Below are positions 35,601 to 48,929 of a stretch of DNA of 64,000 bases, piece after piece. The position numbers were made by a program, and so were the translations under genes. The notes below the pieces were generated by a model that was not told where the DNA came from, made no database searches, and worked only from the letters and a program-made list of their open reading frames with translations. Position 1 is the stretch's first letter. Every line of letters begins with the position of its first letter. This DNA comes from Manis javanica (lineage: Eukaryota > Chordata > Mammalia > Pholidota > Manidae): positions 66,196,001 through 66,260,000 of the forward strand of contig NC_133163.1 in the NCBI RefSeq assembly GCF_040802235.1. The letters run 5' to 3'.

Positions 35601-36374
35601 CTGGAAAAGAACAGACTCATTTGTTTTATATTTCTCCTTTGTAGACATCAAATGACTCATGAACTATTTGCCATAGCTATCCATTTAATTTAACAATAAA
35701 AAGGCCGAGTGAGATGAGGAAATTCAATAGTGAGAAGATACTGCTGTGTATATTGCAGATGGGGCAGGGGCGAGAGGATTTTAGATTATTTGGAGGTTAA
35801 CTATTTGGAAGGTGACTTTCTGAAAAAATATTTAGTGCCAGCAATTAATGTTTTTCAAACTGATTCCTGTGTCAGCAAACTAGTAACCCAGGCTAGTCAT
35901 AGAAAAATTAACCCTTCTTCTTCTGACAAATTGACATCCTGAGTTAGATATTGCCATGAGAGTTGTTAGTCATCTTAAGGAGGACTATTTATTACCACCC
36001 TATAGTTTTACCCTCTGGAAAGTATTTTCTTCATCCTCTCTGAGACTAGAGTACAATACCAGCACTGAGCATGACAGGCTCCTTCATCTGGTGAATTCTG
36101 AGTACATGTAAGACTTTATGGGATCAGTTGTTACACTCTTCATATCTGGGGCCCCCTGTGTGGCAGAACATGAAGAGAGCTCCCAAGCCACCACATGGGC
36201 CACAAACTAACCCAATGCCCACAGCATCCACTTAGAACAACAATCATGACATCTGTATTTTAAGAATTTTAAACAATTGCAATGAAAATATTATTTATTT
36301 CCCTACCGTATCTATAAAAAGCAACTGTAAGACATAATAGCAAGATTTTTTAAAGTCAATAATTTCTATATTTA

Positions 36375-36620
36375 GATACTTTTTATGTATATGAGACACA
36401 TATACTACTTCTGCTGGTAACAGCTCCAATTTACATGAGTCCTTGCCAAGTACTATTTCATGTATTCTCACAGCTACCCGAGGAGTAAATCCTGTCATTA
36501 TCTCCACTTTTTGGACAAGGAAACCAACACCCAGGAAGGTGAGGCATCTTGTCAACAGCATCACAGCTAGTATGAGATGAGTGGCCTTGAAGCTGGGCTG
36601 ACCAACTCTCCTACTCTGCA
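36375..36620 (-). repeat. MIR element, antisense
   Basis: Reverse MIR text: 'attatctccactttttggac', 'aaggaaaccaacacccagga', 'catcacagctagtatgagat'. The 108-codon frame at 36295-36621 is a by-product. Confidence 0.8.
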
Positions 36621-36829
36621 CAGTAGAAGAACTGTGTGTGTTCTGTTTATCCTGACTTGATGAAGGGCTTCAAGTGTGTTTCACATATCTTCATTTTTAA
36701 AAATTATGCTTGAGCCCTAACCGCTGAATTATGCTTTATTTTACCATAAAAGTGTTAAATTTCTTTTAAGAGTCCATTTTTTAAAAAGAATAGCTCTCAA
36801 AACATGAATAAGGCCTTAAATTTTTTTTA

Positions 36830-37000
36830 TTGAGTACCTAGCACACCAAGAACTGTGTACCAGTAACCTCACTTAGGTAAAAGAAACCTCATCGGCTCAA
36901 CCTGGATGAAGAAACTGGGAGTTGCTTGCTCAAGGTCACAAAGTTAGTAGCCTCACTTTCAAACCTGGGCCCACCAGACTCTGAAGCCCAGCCACATCAC
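36830..37000 (-). repeat. MIR element, antisense
   Basis: 'gatgaagaaactgggagttg', 'ctcaaggtcacaaagttagt' and 'caaacctgggcccaccagac' are reverse MIR landmarks. Confidence 0.85.
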
Positions 37001-37619
37001 ATTAAACAGTAAACTTAATGTGCAAGTAATTCTAATCATAATGCTTTATCTAAAAATGGTTTCACTCTCTGCTATAGTTAACAGAAACAATTGTTTTTGT
37101 TTAAAAATATAAATAACATATTTTATAAAGAAACGGTTCTCTTAAGTCTAATGTGCTAATTTTCACCAATGCATGTTTATAAATACCTTTTATCTCCTAG
37201 TAGCTTCTAAGGTATTTAAGCATAATATTTTAGGATGAAAATTTAAAGTTCACTAAGGCAAGCTGAGACAAGGCCATCATTCTATAATCTTTTAGCTCTT
37301 ACTTATGTTAAACTAGAGACATAAACCTATCAAGCTACACAAAATACTGAATGATTCAAGAATAATCAGATTTAACCTTTGCTTTTTAATGGACTATCTC
37401 CAAGCTTAAACTTTCAATATATCACACCCAAAATAATGGTTAGATTGTCATTTGCTGAGAAACCACTAAAAGTGCTTAGTGTAACAGTTTCAATTTCTGC
37501 AAAACTGTTGAGATTGAATTTTTTCAGCCAATGGAATATCACTTCAACAAACACTTTTTTGGTTTTTACTGTGTACAAGACATTGTTTTGGGAAATCTGT
37601 GGGATGTAGTGATAAAAAA

Positions 37620-37880
37620 GGAAGCAGAATAGCTCACTAGTGAAGAGTTAGGGCTTTGAAGCCAGACAGGAATGGCTTAAAATCTTAGCTCCATTATTTA
37701 TTAGCTATTAGGCCTTGGGAAAGTTACTTAACCCTTATAGGCTCAGTTTCCACATCTGTAAAATGGTTAAAATAATAGTATTTACCTCAGAGAGTTACAG
37801 GGCATATTAAGTAAGAATACATTATGTGAAGTACTGGCACAGAAGAAGCAAATAAATATTAGGGACTGTTATTATTATTG
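37620..37880 (+). repeat. MIR element
   Basis: Nearly full MIR: 'agggctttgaagccagacag', 'gggaaagttacttaaccctt', 'tttccacatctgtaaaatgg', then 'aataaatattaggg'. Confidence 0.92.
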
Positions 37881-39539
37881 TTCTGTCCTTAAGTAATTTA
37901 CAATCTCATTGAAGAGCTCACATAAACATGCACTTTTGGGCACTTTGCCCATCTGAGGAGTAAGAAATTAAATCCCTCCTTTTTAATTTGTAACTAGCAA
38001 AAAAGCAACACACACACATCATATGTAAAAATATGATTTAGACTCCTCAAACTATTAGTACTTCCTTCTTTCATCAACTCAGCTCAACACAGACTAACCC
38101 TTCTCTTGTAGTCAGGATCTTACATCAGGCCATTAGAGGCACAGATAACATTTGTGGATCTTATTTGTCTGCTCCATCATTAACAAGTAAAAGGTAATGG
38201 ATGGCAACCACAGTACAAGAAGTTTTATGGACAGCTTTTTTCCTTTATCTTTGTTTTTAAAGACTTCTAATTTATTATACACATTTATTTCATATTAAGA
38301 TTAAAAAGGTAATAACTTAGAAATTATAGGATAATAAAGTTTCCACTTATATTTGAAAGTCTTTACCAGGAATATCCTAGAGGCAATAGAAAGAGTTCTA
38401 CTTGATAAAAAAGGATGAAATCATAAAATTATCAGTCAATCATGAGTCTATTACTTGTGTCCCAGACTCAATCAAAGGCAAAAGGTAGGAATACTTGAAT
38501 TAACAATTATAATCACACAAACAAGAGACAGTGCTATACAATCTAAGAATTCTGAATCCTCAGTGTCCACATTCACTCCCTTCCTCTACTGCTTTCTCTG
38601 GCTATGACGCTATTTATAATTGTAGTTCCCATTACTCCCTTTTCCTCAGTGGTGCACATGCACAGAAGGTTTTGCTCAGTCATTGAGTTGGTGGCAGCCT
38701 GTTGGTACTTTTTAGCTGATACTGTAACCAACTTTTCCAATGATGCCTCAAATTCAGCACAATCCATACTTTTAAGTTAATTCTTTTTAGTGTTTGCCTC
38801 TTCTGAAAGTTAAGTGTTGCTGGGAGAGTTAAATGCAAAATGCCCAATTTAAAAAGATTTTATGGGCAGAAAATGAGAGCCCTAGAATGTGGTGTTGCAA
38901 GGAAGGAGTGATGGAAGATGGCAAAGAGAAGGTAGAATTTGGAAGAAGACAAAAAGCTATAAGTGAAATTTTAGTGATGAATAATTTTGTCTGTAGGTCA
39001 AAAGCAAACAATAAAAAGTGCCAATATAAGGGGCAAATAATTAGCAAATAATTTATTGCTTCTGTCCCATTAAATTTTGCAGAAGTTTATCATATTGGCA
39101 AGTTAACAGTTCCTTAAAATTCTTTAAATGAAGCCATGCAAGCTGAATGGGCATTAAGCCTCTATGAATACAAAAGAATCTGCTGAGATAGCTGGGACTA
39201 GCTTCTGAGAGAATATTTCCACTTAAGTCCATAGGGCAAAACGGAAGGTATTATCAGGAGGTAAGATTCATCATAAGAATAACCAGAAGGATCTTAATTC
39301 CAGAACTCGGTAACAGCTTCCTCATGTCTAGGACTTAACATTTTAATGCTGAAGCTGAGAGCTCTATTCTATCTCATGATTCAAATTCTACTACTCTGAT
39401 TTCAAATGCCACCAAGAGTGACATTTACTTGATGCTATGTGAGGGGAAGGGCATAAAGAGACTCAACTCTTTGACAAAGGGAAGAGGAAAGACATTTAGT
39501 GTCATGACATATAAGAAATTTCAGAAGACAAAAAATACT

Positions 39540-39680
39540 CATACTTGTATTCTATTTGGCATTTTTCAAAGTATTTTCACAATACCATCTCATTTAACAC
39601 TCCTCATTATGACATCAATTTACAGATAGAAATATTCATAGACATTAGGGAATTTCCCTAAGGTTAAACCTAGAAAGTAG
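39540..39680 (-). repeat. MIR-like fragment, antisense
   Basis: 'ttcacaataccatctcattt', 'atcaatttacagatagaaat' and 'tccctaaggttaaacctaga' follow reverse MIR order. Confidence 0.65.
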
Positions 39681-40059
39681 AAGTCTTGGTAATAAAATCC
39701 TAAACAGATAGAGATTTATATTTTTTCCTTCCATGCAGAGACCCCTTTGAAAATCTAATAAAGCTCTCGTCCAATTACCCAGAAAAATGTACATAGATAT
39801 ATTTTGGATATAAGTCCTGGGGATTCTCTGGCCCCGTTAAGGTCCTTTGTACTAGGCCCTTCAGTTGTGCATGCCAATGGGACCTGAGGAGCAGAGTTTG
39901 CTCACTCTCTTCTGTATGTCTGTGATATGGGAAGGAGGTGGACCAAAAGCTAGCCTAAATATACACAATGCACAGACACTGAACTTCTCTTGCCATTGAT
40001 TGGGAAGGGAAGCAGATACTGACTGCACTGGGAAGAACTGTATATATATATGTATGTAT

Positions 40060-40250
40060 AGACTGTGGTGTCAGAGTGTGGTGTGGAAATGGCCTCTGGT
40101 ACTATGTGGACAAGCTCCTTACTAACAACAAACCTCTGCTTCTTCATCTTAAAAATGGAGATGATTATACATATTTTCCAAATGTGCTACGAGAACCAAA
40201 TAAGATAATGTATTTAATGCACTTAAGTACTGTACTCTTCTCTTAAAAGG
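40060..40250 (+). repeat. MIR-like fragment
   Basis: 'ctcttcatcttaaaaatgga'-like text followed by 'aataagataatgtatttaat' follows the MIR 3' half. Diverged. A short TA-rich run precedes it at about 40041-40060. Confidence 0.6.
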
Positions 40251-40299
40251 AATTAAAGAAATAGTAGCTATTAGTGTAGGACACAGAAGGTGATATAAT

Positions 40300-40525
40300 A
40301 GAAAGAGGCCCACATTTGGAAGGGAAGACTTGTCTCTTAATCAAAACTTACATTTATTAGTTCTGTAACCTTGGGAAAATTATTTAACTTTCTTGAGCCT
40401 CAGTTTCCTCATCTGCAAAACAGGGACTATTTATATGTATTGTGTTAAGTTGTGAGCATAACAATTATGTAAATAAAATGCTTAACAGTGTTTGGTACAC
40501 TGTAATTGCTGTTATTATTAGGAAG
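40300..40525 (+). repeat. MIR element
   Basis: 'gtaaccttgggaaaattatt', 'agcctcagtttcctcatctg' and a 'tgctgttattattagg' end. Confidence 0.9.
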
Positions 40526-42343
40526 ACTATTTATAATAATTAATGTCTGAAGTCTAAGAGTAGGAAGTAATAACTTCCATGGAAACAGAATAAATACAAG
40601 GCACTAGTTTTTTCCTTTTTATGACCATGTCCAAATCTTAAAACTACTCAAAAGTCTTCATATTTAATGTTGACAATGTGGTACATGAAATTCTCACTAT
40701 TTTTGCAGAGACCTCATCAAATCAAATCTAGCATAAACCACAAAGTGACAGACTTTTCACATTCTCATGAATGTTACCAGCAACTGTAAAATAATAGGTC
40801 TAATGTTTTTGTGAATGAAGTTTTAAAAAGCATGTCAAACACTGTTGTTTAGAGTTTTAAATCATAGTATCTTGATGGTTGCTATCTGTTCTCTGATCTA
40901 TTATATTCCTTTAACTCCCTTGAAATGTCCCTTCACTTTTGGAGAATCTCAAAGAAAAAAGCAATTAACAGACAGAAGGAAAAAACATTTAAAAATCTAA
41001 ACTCACATAACTGAAATAAACTAGTAAGTAATGATTCTTATTCATAAGGAATCACCACACAATGTCTTTAATCTGTTCACAGGAGGCATTTAAAAGTATG
41101 TAATTTAAAAACCTCAACTTTCATTCACTGAAAAAAGTAAAGTACACGGATGGTAGCTGGGACTGTCAGACTTTAATTATGAGAGTAATAAAGTTATGGT
41201 TTTTGCTTTTCTGAAAGACTTCTAAGAAAAGACTGAAAAGGAAAATTTAACATTTAATACCTAAAAGGCAGAGAAGAGAAAAACAATGATAAATGCTACG
41301 CTACATTTACTCTGAGATTATATTCCCAGCAGCTCAATCACCTGTAGCGTAACTGCTGACTGTTAAAGAGAAAGGGCCTTTGGGCCCCTGAAAGAGAGAA
41401 CTCAGAATCAGTCTACTTTACTAATCCAAGGTTCCTGACTGTCCATTTACTCTTACTTTAGCCACAGCTCTCACCAAGCTTGGCTCCTTTATTTTCCAGT
41501 TTGCAAAAAATGAGAGGAAATAAAGCAGGATGAAAGGGGCAGTAATTATGGATGGACAGAATAGCAGTACTATAAAGTTATACCCATTAACTAAGGCAAA
41601 AAGAAAGGCCAACTATCAGAAGATTCATTGGGGCTGTTCAGCAACTGCAGAAACTACATCAAATCTGGTGTGCCAGAAGATGGCTCCGTCTCTAACTTAA
41701 ATAGCAAGTGCTTCTTAGGCGAAAAAAGACACAGGTGATTGATTTTATTTCTACTTTTTAAAAAGCATAAAATAAAGATTTAATGTTTAAAGTTATAAAG
41801 CTTCAGCAATCTTGAAAATCTACCAAGTATCCCCAAGTGATGTCAGCTAATGAAACACTATTAGTTTCTCTATCTCCCCTCCCCAGTCATATTTGTTAAA
41901 ATAAATGCAATGAAAATCCCATCTCCAAAGGGTTACAGAATTTCCCTATACCTAACTCAATACTTTCTTAACATTAAGTTCCCTTCCCCCAACAATCAGC
42001 TGGACTTTTAATACCAAAATATAATAACCTTGGGCAGTTAGATATTGCTAGCCAGCAAGATAAGATCTCTATACACTCTCATTGTTCATATTCTTTGTGA
42101 GAAAAGTGGCTGAGTGATGATTCTTTGTAGGTGAACTTGTTCAGTTGATAATTCACAGGCAGCACTGGTATGCCTACCATATAAAACAGTCACTTATAGA
42201 TGCTAGGATAAGTTAAATACCCTTTTGTTTTAGATATGTATTATAAATAGATAAACTTGATCTTCCCAACTTTCTTTCTATATATCAAAGAGTACATATC
42301 CTGTAAAAATAAATTAGAATACATATTTAAAAAAATAACTTAC

Positions 42344-42426
42344 CTCATCACTTCCAGGCTGTGAAAACACAATCGGCTGGCCTTTATCTGAAGCTTCCCT
42401 TATATTAAGGTGTAAGGGAATGTCTC
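42344..42426 (-). CDS. NUBPL: NUBPL penultimate coding exon
   Basis: 83-bp exon on the minus strand with acceptor 'gggctcttttag' and donor 'gtaag'. Two bases complete a split glycine codon with the previous exon. Then 27 codons read [20 protein letters not shown] and on to S-D-E, which is the NUBPL region after the P-loop domain. It joins the last exon in phase 0. The intron in front has a branch-site candidate 'cactaat' with its adenines 25-26 bases before the exon. Confidence 0.95.
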
Positions 42427-45400
42427 CTAAAAGAGCCCACCAGATATCCATTAGTGCTACAAAGGTTTTGGGCATTTGGAATTTCACTATCTGAACTTCA
42501 GAAATAAATAAAAAATCTAAACTAAATCAATTCAGGCCAACCTGAATCATGACTATCTTCATGTTGTTAAGTTTCTGAGAAAAGAAATTTCAAATGAAAA
42601 TATCCCATTCGAGGGCAGTACAGATTGCACCTGTCTATATGAAAACTATGTGGCAGCCAATCAAGGGACAGGACCTCTGATTTATTCTTTGCTAAAGGTC
42701 TTCCAACAAAAAGTAGCTTGGAAGACAGTTTTAAATTATTTCTTCCTGTAATATCTGATATAGACACATCATACCACATAATAAGAGGAAATGATAGGGA
42801 GGCAAAGCATTAAAAAAATAAAAGTACAACAAAATAATCTTCCTGATGTTGGCAGAGGAGTAAGCTAAAAGAACTGTTGAAAAGTATGCCAGACCTGTTA
42901 TCCTTACTATTTGCCTCTTTATCAGATAGAATTATCGTTCTTTTATTATTAACCTATATAGCCTTATATATAACTTGCATGCTTGATGAAGTCTCAGGAG
43001 GTATGTAAGAACCTCCAATATACAGACTTGAGGTTAGAGAGATTGTGTCTTTCCTGGGGAAATTAGGTAGAATTTAGGGGGAAAATGCTCTGACCCCTGA
43101 TCCAGCTGACTCTTTCTAACACACCATCACAAGTGAAGCCTTTCTAAAGGCTGAGATTTAAAATGCAGTAAATGGAGTCTTAAGTAGAAGAGCTGACTTG
43201 TCATGGTACTCAGCATTCTTGGAACAACTCCAGATTCACACAGAGTTTATTGAAATTTATTGAAATGTGTTTATGTGTGTATTTTATATAAGTAAGTCTT
43301 TCAGCACCATGCCAAGAATGTAACTAAAGCAGAAGAAATGTTAAAAAGTTACAAAACTATTATAATTTATATTATGAACTACATGGAGGAACAGAATTTT
43401 TCATGTTCTTCTTGTTGGCAGATTTTGAGATCTTAACCAACTCTTTCTTTAAGTCTTTCCTAAATGTTCAATAGCCAAGTGACAAAATACATAAATATTT
43501 CAGTAGCCATTTAAAGATTAGTTTTACAGTAAATTTAATGTCTATTGTTTATAGATCAACTTGAGGCTATACGAAACTGTCACAGGGGCAGGCAGAGGAA
43601 AATATGTTACAGTAAACTTTTAGAAACCAATTAGAGTTTTTCTCTTGATTTATGAGGTGCCATTATAATGAGGAATTCTTAATGCTTTAATTTCTATTGC
43701 AGTAATGGAAGGGGGAAAAAGGTTAAACCTTCTCTTTTATATATGCCACCTATTGACATTTCTGCCCTCCAGAGCTTTACAGTCCTACCTAAAAGCACAG
43801 AAGAGTAGACCAAGAAAGAGGAAAACCTTGTTAGAAAATAGGTGGCATAGTGAGAGTAGTAATGGGCTAACAGTTGTATACACAAAAGGATAAAAAGAAG
43901 TAAGGGTATGGAGACTATGTGAGGTGCAGCCTGGCCTTAGAAAGTATCTCTGAGGGGCTAGGTCTGAAGGGAGTGAGTGCACATTTCAGAGACATAGTTA
44001 AGGAGGTCTCTGAAATGACCAGAGACCTTAACTACTATGCATTAACAGACCTATGGGTAAATATGGATAAAGCTCTGAAGAGCCATTTTACCAAATAATC
44101 ATTTAAAACATTCTGATGGAAGAAAATTAATTAAAAGGCAGCAAGGGAGTTAATGAAGGACAAATAAGGGTTCCTGGGTAGGAACAAGGGGGAGGGTGGT
44201 TCAACCAGCCAGGAGATCACAGCTGTGAGAGCTCTTTCCCTGATTTCATTTTCTCATTCCCAATTCAAATATTTTTTACTGGAGCCCCTGTTCCAGTTCA
44301 TGGGAGATCTCTCTGGCCCCCCCAACTGCATTACAAGGAGATGTGCCCTGAGTTGTAACTCTAAATTATTTTATCTGTAACACTAATAGGTACAGCAGCC
44401 TATGGTACAACCTGGTTTTGTAATCAGTGTTTCTAAAACATTTCTGAGCCAACTATACATTTGTAAACTGTTTGTTAAAATGTTAATTTCCATATGAGAA
44501 ATTGTTTCTCTAGGAGATATGTTTCATATTCTAAATAACTGACTTACAAAATTGTACCAATGATTTATAAAGTAGGGAATTACGATATTGTCAACATAAT
44601 TCAACAACGCCACTATAATTACACATTTACTTTGTTATATAAGTGAAGTCAATCTGTTATGACATTATGCAGATTTGGGAAATTGAACTTTCTAGGTTAG
44701 TTAAATGGAAAGCAGTTCCAGAATATAATTAGTGGCTATAATTACAGCAATGTATCAAACTATATCATTAGTATTCACCTGGTATTGTGGTGGCTGCTAC
44801 AGTGCAAATGCATAACAATCATACATTTAACATCAACTTTTAGAAACTCAATTGTAATAATGTTTTGAAATTCCTTGATCTCTAAGGGATCTTAATTGTT
44901 AACTACCTAAAAGTAACAATTCACTCTATGCCTCCCTTACTCAGCAACTAACATCTCCCTTTGTCCAGAACAGAAACTCATTCACAAATAGAATATCAAA
45001 ATACTTTTCCTAAGAAGTCCATTAAGTTGCTTGTGGATTTTTTAAAAATCCGGTTTTATCTAAAATCTGTTTTGCTCACTGATTTTACTTCTCCTCATAA
45101 CATGAATTAATCCTTCAATTAAGTAATGTGAAGAGTATATACAATGTAAATTTCAGATGCCATATTTTATAGACTTGGCAAACACATAAAAAGATGACAG
45201 AAAACAGAAAACATTGTCTCAACTTCAAGTTATACACAGTTTTATCTATAGCAGAACAAACCTATTTGAAAAGTCTTCTACTAAAGAAATATAAAAAGCC
45301 AAAGAAAGGTTAGTCCATAGAACTGTGCTATACTAACTTAAAACACAAAACCAAATGCAGTTCATCACTTTCTGAGACACTCTTCATCATTATGTTTTAA

Positions 45401-45453
45401 CCCCACTCTCCCTTCTGTCATTTCCATTGCAAAAGAATATCCTATGGTCTTAC
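42427..45453 (-). other. NUBPL: NUBPL intron
   Basis: About 3.0 kb with donor 'gtaagacc' at 45453 and the acceptor at 42427. No repeat I can name with confidence and no extra exon seen. Frames such as 43694-43982 have no protein similarity I recognise. Confidence 0.85.
42447..42456 (-). promoter_or_regulatory. NUBPL: NUBPL branch-site candidate
   Basis: Minus-strand 'cactaatgg' lies 23-29 bases upstream of the exon at 42426. The T at -27 (42453) is the position that is changed in the known human NUBPL intronic variant c.815-27T>C, which disturbs this branch site. The variant is established knowledge; the match of position is counted directly from the sequence. Confidence 0.7.
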
Positions 45454-45574
45454 CTAGAACATCAAGATCAAGGGTCTGTGCTAGTCTCCTTGTACCATCA
45501 GCACCAAAAATATGAGTTTCGTGTTTACACTTTGGACACTGGAAAACACTCATATTTTGGACAAGGCCCAGAAC
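45454..45574 (-). CDS. NUBPL: NUBPL coding exon with CPxC motif
   Basis: 121-bp exon on the minus strand after acceptor 'ttattattctag', followed by donor 'gtaag'. It encodes [12 protein letters not shown], then C-P-K-C-K-H, then a stretch ending L-D-L-D-V-L, plus one base of a glycine codon. The Cys-Pro-Lys-Cys pair is the conserved motif of the Mrp/Nbp35/Ind1 family that holds the bridging Fe-S cluster between two subunits. It is intact here. The exon starts in phase 0, so the upstream exon should end on a codon boundary. That exon is not within 45575-64000 as far as I can see. Confidence 0.95.
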
Positions 45575-45619
45575 CTAGAATAATAAAAACACTTTAAATT
45601 AAACAAAAAACAAAATCTC

Positions 45620-46150
45620 AACCATTATTTCAACAAGTTTTTACTGAGTGACTGCTAGGTTCTAGTGATACAATGATGAAGATTAAGCTCTGGTCTCTGC
45701 TCTTAAGGAATTCACAGGCTAGTGTGAGAGCAAGACACATGATTAATTTTAGTAATATTATACATGCTAAAGAGATAGGAATAATAGGGATCAAAAAAAC
45801 TCTGTCTAGCATAATAAAAGGAATCTCTGACTTGCCCACAGAAAATTGTTTCTTCAGGTTGAAGGTGAGAAAAGACGTTGAGACCTAGTAGGAATTCTGG
45901 GCAGAAGGAAGAGCACAAGCCAAGACAGTGAAATACAGCCATGCGCAGGCTATTGGGACAGCAGCCTAGTGGTTAAGGAAGGCCAGGGTAAGACGGTAAC
46001 ATGCTAAATGCCATCCATGTATTTCAGACTTTCTTCTTAAGACAACAGAAAACCATAAAAGGTTTTTAAAATTGAGAAGATAGTACCCAGAGGGCAGTGT
46101 TACACGGTCGGATCTATGTTTTAGCAATTTAGCTATGGTGGATTAATAAG
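45620..46150 (+). repeat. ancient mammalian repeat, family not decided
   Basis: Starts like the common 'ttactgagtgactgctaggttc' (stage-type) repeat text and continues with 'gaattcacaggctagtgtga' and, near its end, 'ccataaaaggtttttaaaat' and 'cacggtcggatctatgtttt'. The same family recurs at 47425-47920. Confidence 0.6.
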
Positions 46151-46254
46151 TGGAAAAATATATAATAAAAATTATAATAATAATATGGAAAAATAAGTGG
46201 GAAGAAACATGGGAAAAAGTTGAGGCTAACTATGGACAAAACCTCATAGTAAAT

Positions 46255-46400
46255 AACAGCTAAGATACACTGAGTGCTTATGTGCCAGGCACAGGGTAAA
46301 TGCTTTAAATTTACTATCTTATTTCCTACTCACAGAACTTTTTAAGATGAACACTTTATTAGCCCCATCCTATAGCTGACACAGTTAGCAAAAGACTGAA
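46255..46400 (-). repeat. MIR-like fragment, antisense
   Basis: 'tgtgccaggcacagggtaaa', 'tcttatttcctactcacaga' and 'attagccccatcctatagct' follow reverse MIR order. Confidence 0.75.
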
Positions 46401-47424
46401 ACTCAACTCTTACCAGAATGCTATCATTTGAAATGAAAGTTTAAATTTAAACAAAAAATACAAAGTGTCCATCTCTTTCTGAGTTTCCCCAGCTTCTGGC
46501 ACTTCATAACTGTTACTTCATGAAAACTTGTTGAATAAAGAGACAGGCTCTGCAAATGTAATCCTTATTCATGTTCCTTTTAATCCCACTTTCTTATTGA
46601 TGGGAAAGAGTAGTTCTCTTCTAGAGTAAAAATGGGGAACACAGGATTAGAGGTAACAATGTCCTATCATCCTATCAATTCCACCAATAAGATTATCATT
46701 ATAGGCGATACCTCCTTTGTAACACTTGTATTTTAAATAAAAAATAGCACTGACAGTCCACAATGAAACATACAGACAAGAAGGTGATCAAATTTGTTAT
46801 TCTTTCATACTTCAATTAAAGAAAAAAACTGTTATTCTTTCTGGAAAGAAAAACAGAAAAGACTGAAATTTCCCACAATACATGTAAAGAAAGACAAACA
46901 GTGAAGGACATAAATTTGTAGCTAAGCATTTTTTCTAAGCATCTAATATATGCCCTGTTGCTGATGCAAAGTATCACAAAAATAAATCATACTATGTTTT
47001 GGTAATTCACTACCACTTCTAAAAAGATAGAAGAAAACACAACTTATGTGTTTATTCACTGTGTCTATATAATATACTCATTACTTGGGCAGTTTTACTG
47101 CCATTTATGTTAAATGTGATATATGCCCTGACTTAGGGCTTTCAACTTAAACATAAAAATACCACTCAAGAAATGGGAAAAGGAAAAACACTTGAATAAT
47201 GTGAAAATATGGGTAAGGGTATATTCCAATCTAGACAGAATGGGAAAAGTTTCTACTCTGGAATCTTAGACTCCCCAAGACATAGAGAGGTATGGAGCAA
47301 GAGTATATTTTTAGTTTGGGTGATTAACATCTTATTATCAAATTCTTCTCTATGGTCTGTATAAATGTCTCAGCATGGTCTCTATACAGACTACAAAATG
47401 TCATAGACATAAAACTGTAATCAA

Positions 47425-47920
47425 ATCCAATATTTAATGAGCCCCTATTATATGCCAGTAACTGGGCGAAACACAAGGAGTAGAATATAGTGGTGAGGAA
47501 AACAGACTTGATCCTTGCCCCCTTGGAGTTTGTGTGCTAACTGCAGAAACAGAATGAACATATAATAGTGCAAAAATCTACTTAAAAATTGGTACAGCTT
47601 CTCTATAGTATTAAGAGAGTGTAGGCCAGTAAAGACTCTCTCCAGCCTGGGAGTCACAGAGGACTTCTTTGAGGAAGTATTTGACCTAAAAGTGAAACAA
47701 TAAGCAGATTAAAAACAAGGAGAAAGGGAGGACAACACTCAGGACAGAGCAGGGAAAACACATCTGCAAGGAAATCGAAGGCCAGCACCGCTGAAGTGTG
47801 ATGTGCGAGGCACAAGGTGGGGCTGAAGTGGTGGGACCTGTGGGCCGTGTTAGGTATCCGGGTCATATAACAGGTGCAAAGAGAAGCTATTGTGGGGTTT
47901 TTAAGCATGAGAAACCATTA
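47425..47920 (+). repeat. ancient mammalian repeat, second copy
   Basis: Same family as 45620-46150: 'gcccctattatatgccagta', 'gatccttgcccccttggagt', 'gaggacttctttgaggaagt'. Diverged. Confidence 0.6.
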
Positions 47921-48074
47921 TGCCTATCACTGTAGTTGATGCATTTCTTGGGACTGTAGGGTTTTAAAAACATCGTGGACTGGAAAAAACTAAAAGGAAT
48001 TGTCCTTATTTTGTGGGTTTTTTTTTTAGATGTACCCAAATCCAGGTTCTCTGAAACCAATCATATCAGTAGTG

Positions 48075-48450
48075 ATAGTTTTTAAGACTGTCTAAAATAT
48101 TTCCAGGTTCTCCCGGACACAAGGTTAGAATTTTTCTTCTCTGCAATTTGTGAGGCCATGTAACTTGTTTTGGGCAAAGAAATGTGAACAGAAGGGACAT
48201 GTGTCACATCTAGGCAGAAGCTTTACATGCCAATTTCCCATGACCCTTTCCTCTGTCCCTGTGACAGCGAGCTTCCAGAGAGTGACTGCTTCATCAGTTT
48301 AGGTGTCAGACTAAGAACAACACAGACAAGTGTTTAAGTCAAGCCATAACGAACATGCAGCATGAGAGAAATAAACTGGTGTTGTTTTAAACCACTGAAA
48401 TCTGGGGGTTGTTAATACACATAATTCTGCCCATCTTGGCTGACACAGAG
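48075..48450 (+). repeat. MLT1-type MaLR LTR
   Basis: The 3' part has the signature 'gagagaaataaactggtgttgttttaaaccactgaaatctgggggttgtt' order (AATAAA at about 48371, then the conserved end), and it closes near 'cttggctgacacag'. Ancient non-autonomous LTR retrotransposon. Confidence 0.85.
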
Positions 48451-48552
48451 GTTGGGGAAGAAAATATTAGAATTTCTATTTCTGCTTTATGATTTCCTTT
48501 TCTAATTCCTATTTTATATCTTTTATAGTGAAAATAACCTATCAATACAATA

Positions 48553-48630
48553 GTATATGTATACTATACATAGATACATATTATATATATATATATATAA
48601 AGCTTACTTAGAAATAAATATATATATAAC
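48553..48630. repeat. TA-rich microsatellite
   Basis: Runs of 'tatatatatatatata' and TA-rich flanks at 48581-48630. Confidence 0.9.
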
Positions 48631-48929
48631 ATCTATGCTCAAACATCATTTACTGATAAGGATGTATGATCAAAACAATTTGGAGATAACCCTCTAAATG
48701 TTTGAAATTCAGGTTTTTGATCACTAAACTTGATTGTTACTGGTAATATGTAACTACTTCTAGTTTAAAGATAAATGCCCAAATATTGCTTCCTAGGTTA
48801 TTTTGAATAAACTAATCCCACTTAACTCTAGAATTCCCCTATCATAAGAACTTTCTATATGTGTACCTCTTTGCTTAAAAAAAGAGTTGTAATGAAACAG
48901 AACAGAGAGCCCAAAACAAATGCATGCAT

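Larger units (their letters stand above)
35601..42343 (-). other. NUBPL: NUBPL intron (last), with ancient repeats
   Basis: About 6.7 kb between the last two coding exons. It starts with donor 'gtaagttattt' at 42343 and ends in 'tcttttccag' at 35601. It carries at least six MIR-type fragments (listed separately) but no young L1. Stretches not listed, for example 37885-39540 and 40530-42340, show no gene or repeat I can name. Confidence 0.85.

Noticed and set aside
36295..36621. 108-codon minus-strand frame
   Set aside because: It overlaps an antisense MIR element.
38573..38767. 64-codon minus-strand frame with fairly normal composition inside the NUBPL intron
   Set aside because: No splice sites in consistent phase, no similarity I recognise and no place in NUBPL between the exons found. 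Could be a small processed-pseudogene piece; not supported.
43694..43982. Overlapping frames on both strands near 43.7-44.0 kb as an extra NUBPL exon
   Set aside because: The translation does not match NUBPL, and the exons at 45454-45574 and 42344-42426 already join through a split glycine codon with nothing missing.
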